From: Paraglomus occultum
Taxonomy: Eukaryota > Glomeromycota > Glomeromycetes > Paraglomerales > Paraglomeraceae
Length of the DNA stretch: 32,128 nt
Direction: 5' to 3'
Assembly (NCBI GenBank): GCA_910592205.1
Contig: CAJVPJ010000250.1
Location: forward strand, 1 to 32,128
Below, piece after piece: positions 31,973 through 32,128 of the stretch (position 1 is its first letter; the number at the start of each line of letters is the position of its first letter). Below the pieces are notes generated by a model. The model had not been told where the DNA came from. It worked only from the letters and a program-made list of their open reading frames with translations, and did no database searches. The translations under genes were made by a program, and so were the position numbers.

Positions 31973-32128
31973 TAACATCTCAGACAGAAAATTAAGCGAA
32001 AATGTGTCGTTTTCATGTAACCGTTATATGTAACATCTCAGCCAGGCACGTTTTCAAAAGTAAGCGGAACTGTGTCGTTTAGAATTAAAAAATACTAATG
32101 TAATATCAATCTATGTAGGCACGTTTTC
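31973..32128. repeat. Diverged tandem repeat running off the window end
   Basis: TAACATCTCAG occurs at 31973 and 32031, TGTGTCGTTT at 32003 and 32071, and AGGCACGTTTTC at 32044 and 32117. The unit is therefore about 58-73 bases with an insertion of about 10 bases in the second copy. The window ends inside the third copy. Confidence 0.6.

Overview
This window reads as nuclear DNA of a filamentous, early-diverging fungus. It is AT-rich, and its genes are split by many short introns (mostly 62-160 bases) with GTAAGT/GTATGT-type donors and TAG/CAG acceptors. The proteins are typically fungal: class II fructose-bisphosphate aldolase, an Ole1-type desaturase with a C-terminal cytochrome b5 domain, and a CipC-like domain joined to a ricin-B (QxW) lectin. 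The lectin and CipC-type proteins, together with degraded Tc1/pogo-like elements, would fit Mucoromycota (for example Glomeromycotina or Mortierellomycotina). That placement is inference.

Layout. 1-4435 is gene-poor DNA with a degenerate pogo-like element (about 2761-3090) and a clean 187-bp TA-flanked MITE (3610-3796). 4436-13604 is a gene-dense block: aldolase (+), a short relic resembling the end of Vps52 (+), AP-2 alpha adaptin in nine exons (+), the desaturase in four exons (-), and a TANGO2/NRDE protein in three exons (+). 13605-18300 is mostly non-coding, with a 210-bp MITE carrying 8-bp target duplications and one doubtful small gene. 18376-19371 encodes an unrecognised protein with 25 consecutive glutamines. 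19372-22200 is non-coding and ends in two pairs of duplicated blocks.

The most striking feature follows at 22201-22558. A CCAAT box and a TATA box lead into a chain of seven back-to-back mini-ORFs, six of which are 22-bp tandem copies. The chain is followed by a good splice donor and, further on, a small gene with a Rap1-like Myb domain (23084-23722). It looks like the 5' leader of a gene under translational control, or possibly a set of telomere-repeat-like binding sites.

24312-30136 is dense again: the lectin-CipC fusion (+, six exons), ribosomal protein eL36 (+, three exons), a serine-rich membrane protein with a Mim1-like C-terminal segment (-), a Pep12/syntaxin-type Qa-SNARE (-, six exons), and a doubtful small membrane ORF (-). 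30137-32128 returns to repeats: possible cryptic exons, a Tc1-type transposase relic, a pogo-like terminus, and a diverged tandem repeat cut by the window edge.

Functionally the genes are independent, as expected for a eukaryotic locus. Two encode parts of membrane traffic (AP-2 alpha and the Qa-SNARE), and the Vps52 relic would be a third from that system. All exon boundaries were worked out by hand from reading-frame phase and splice signals, not from transcripts.
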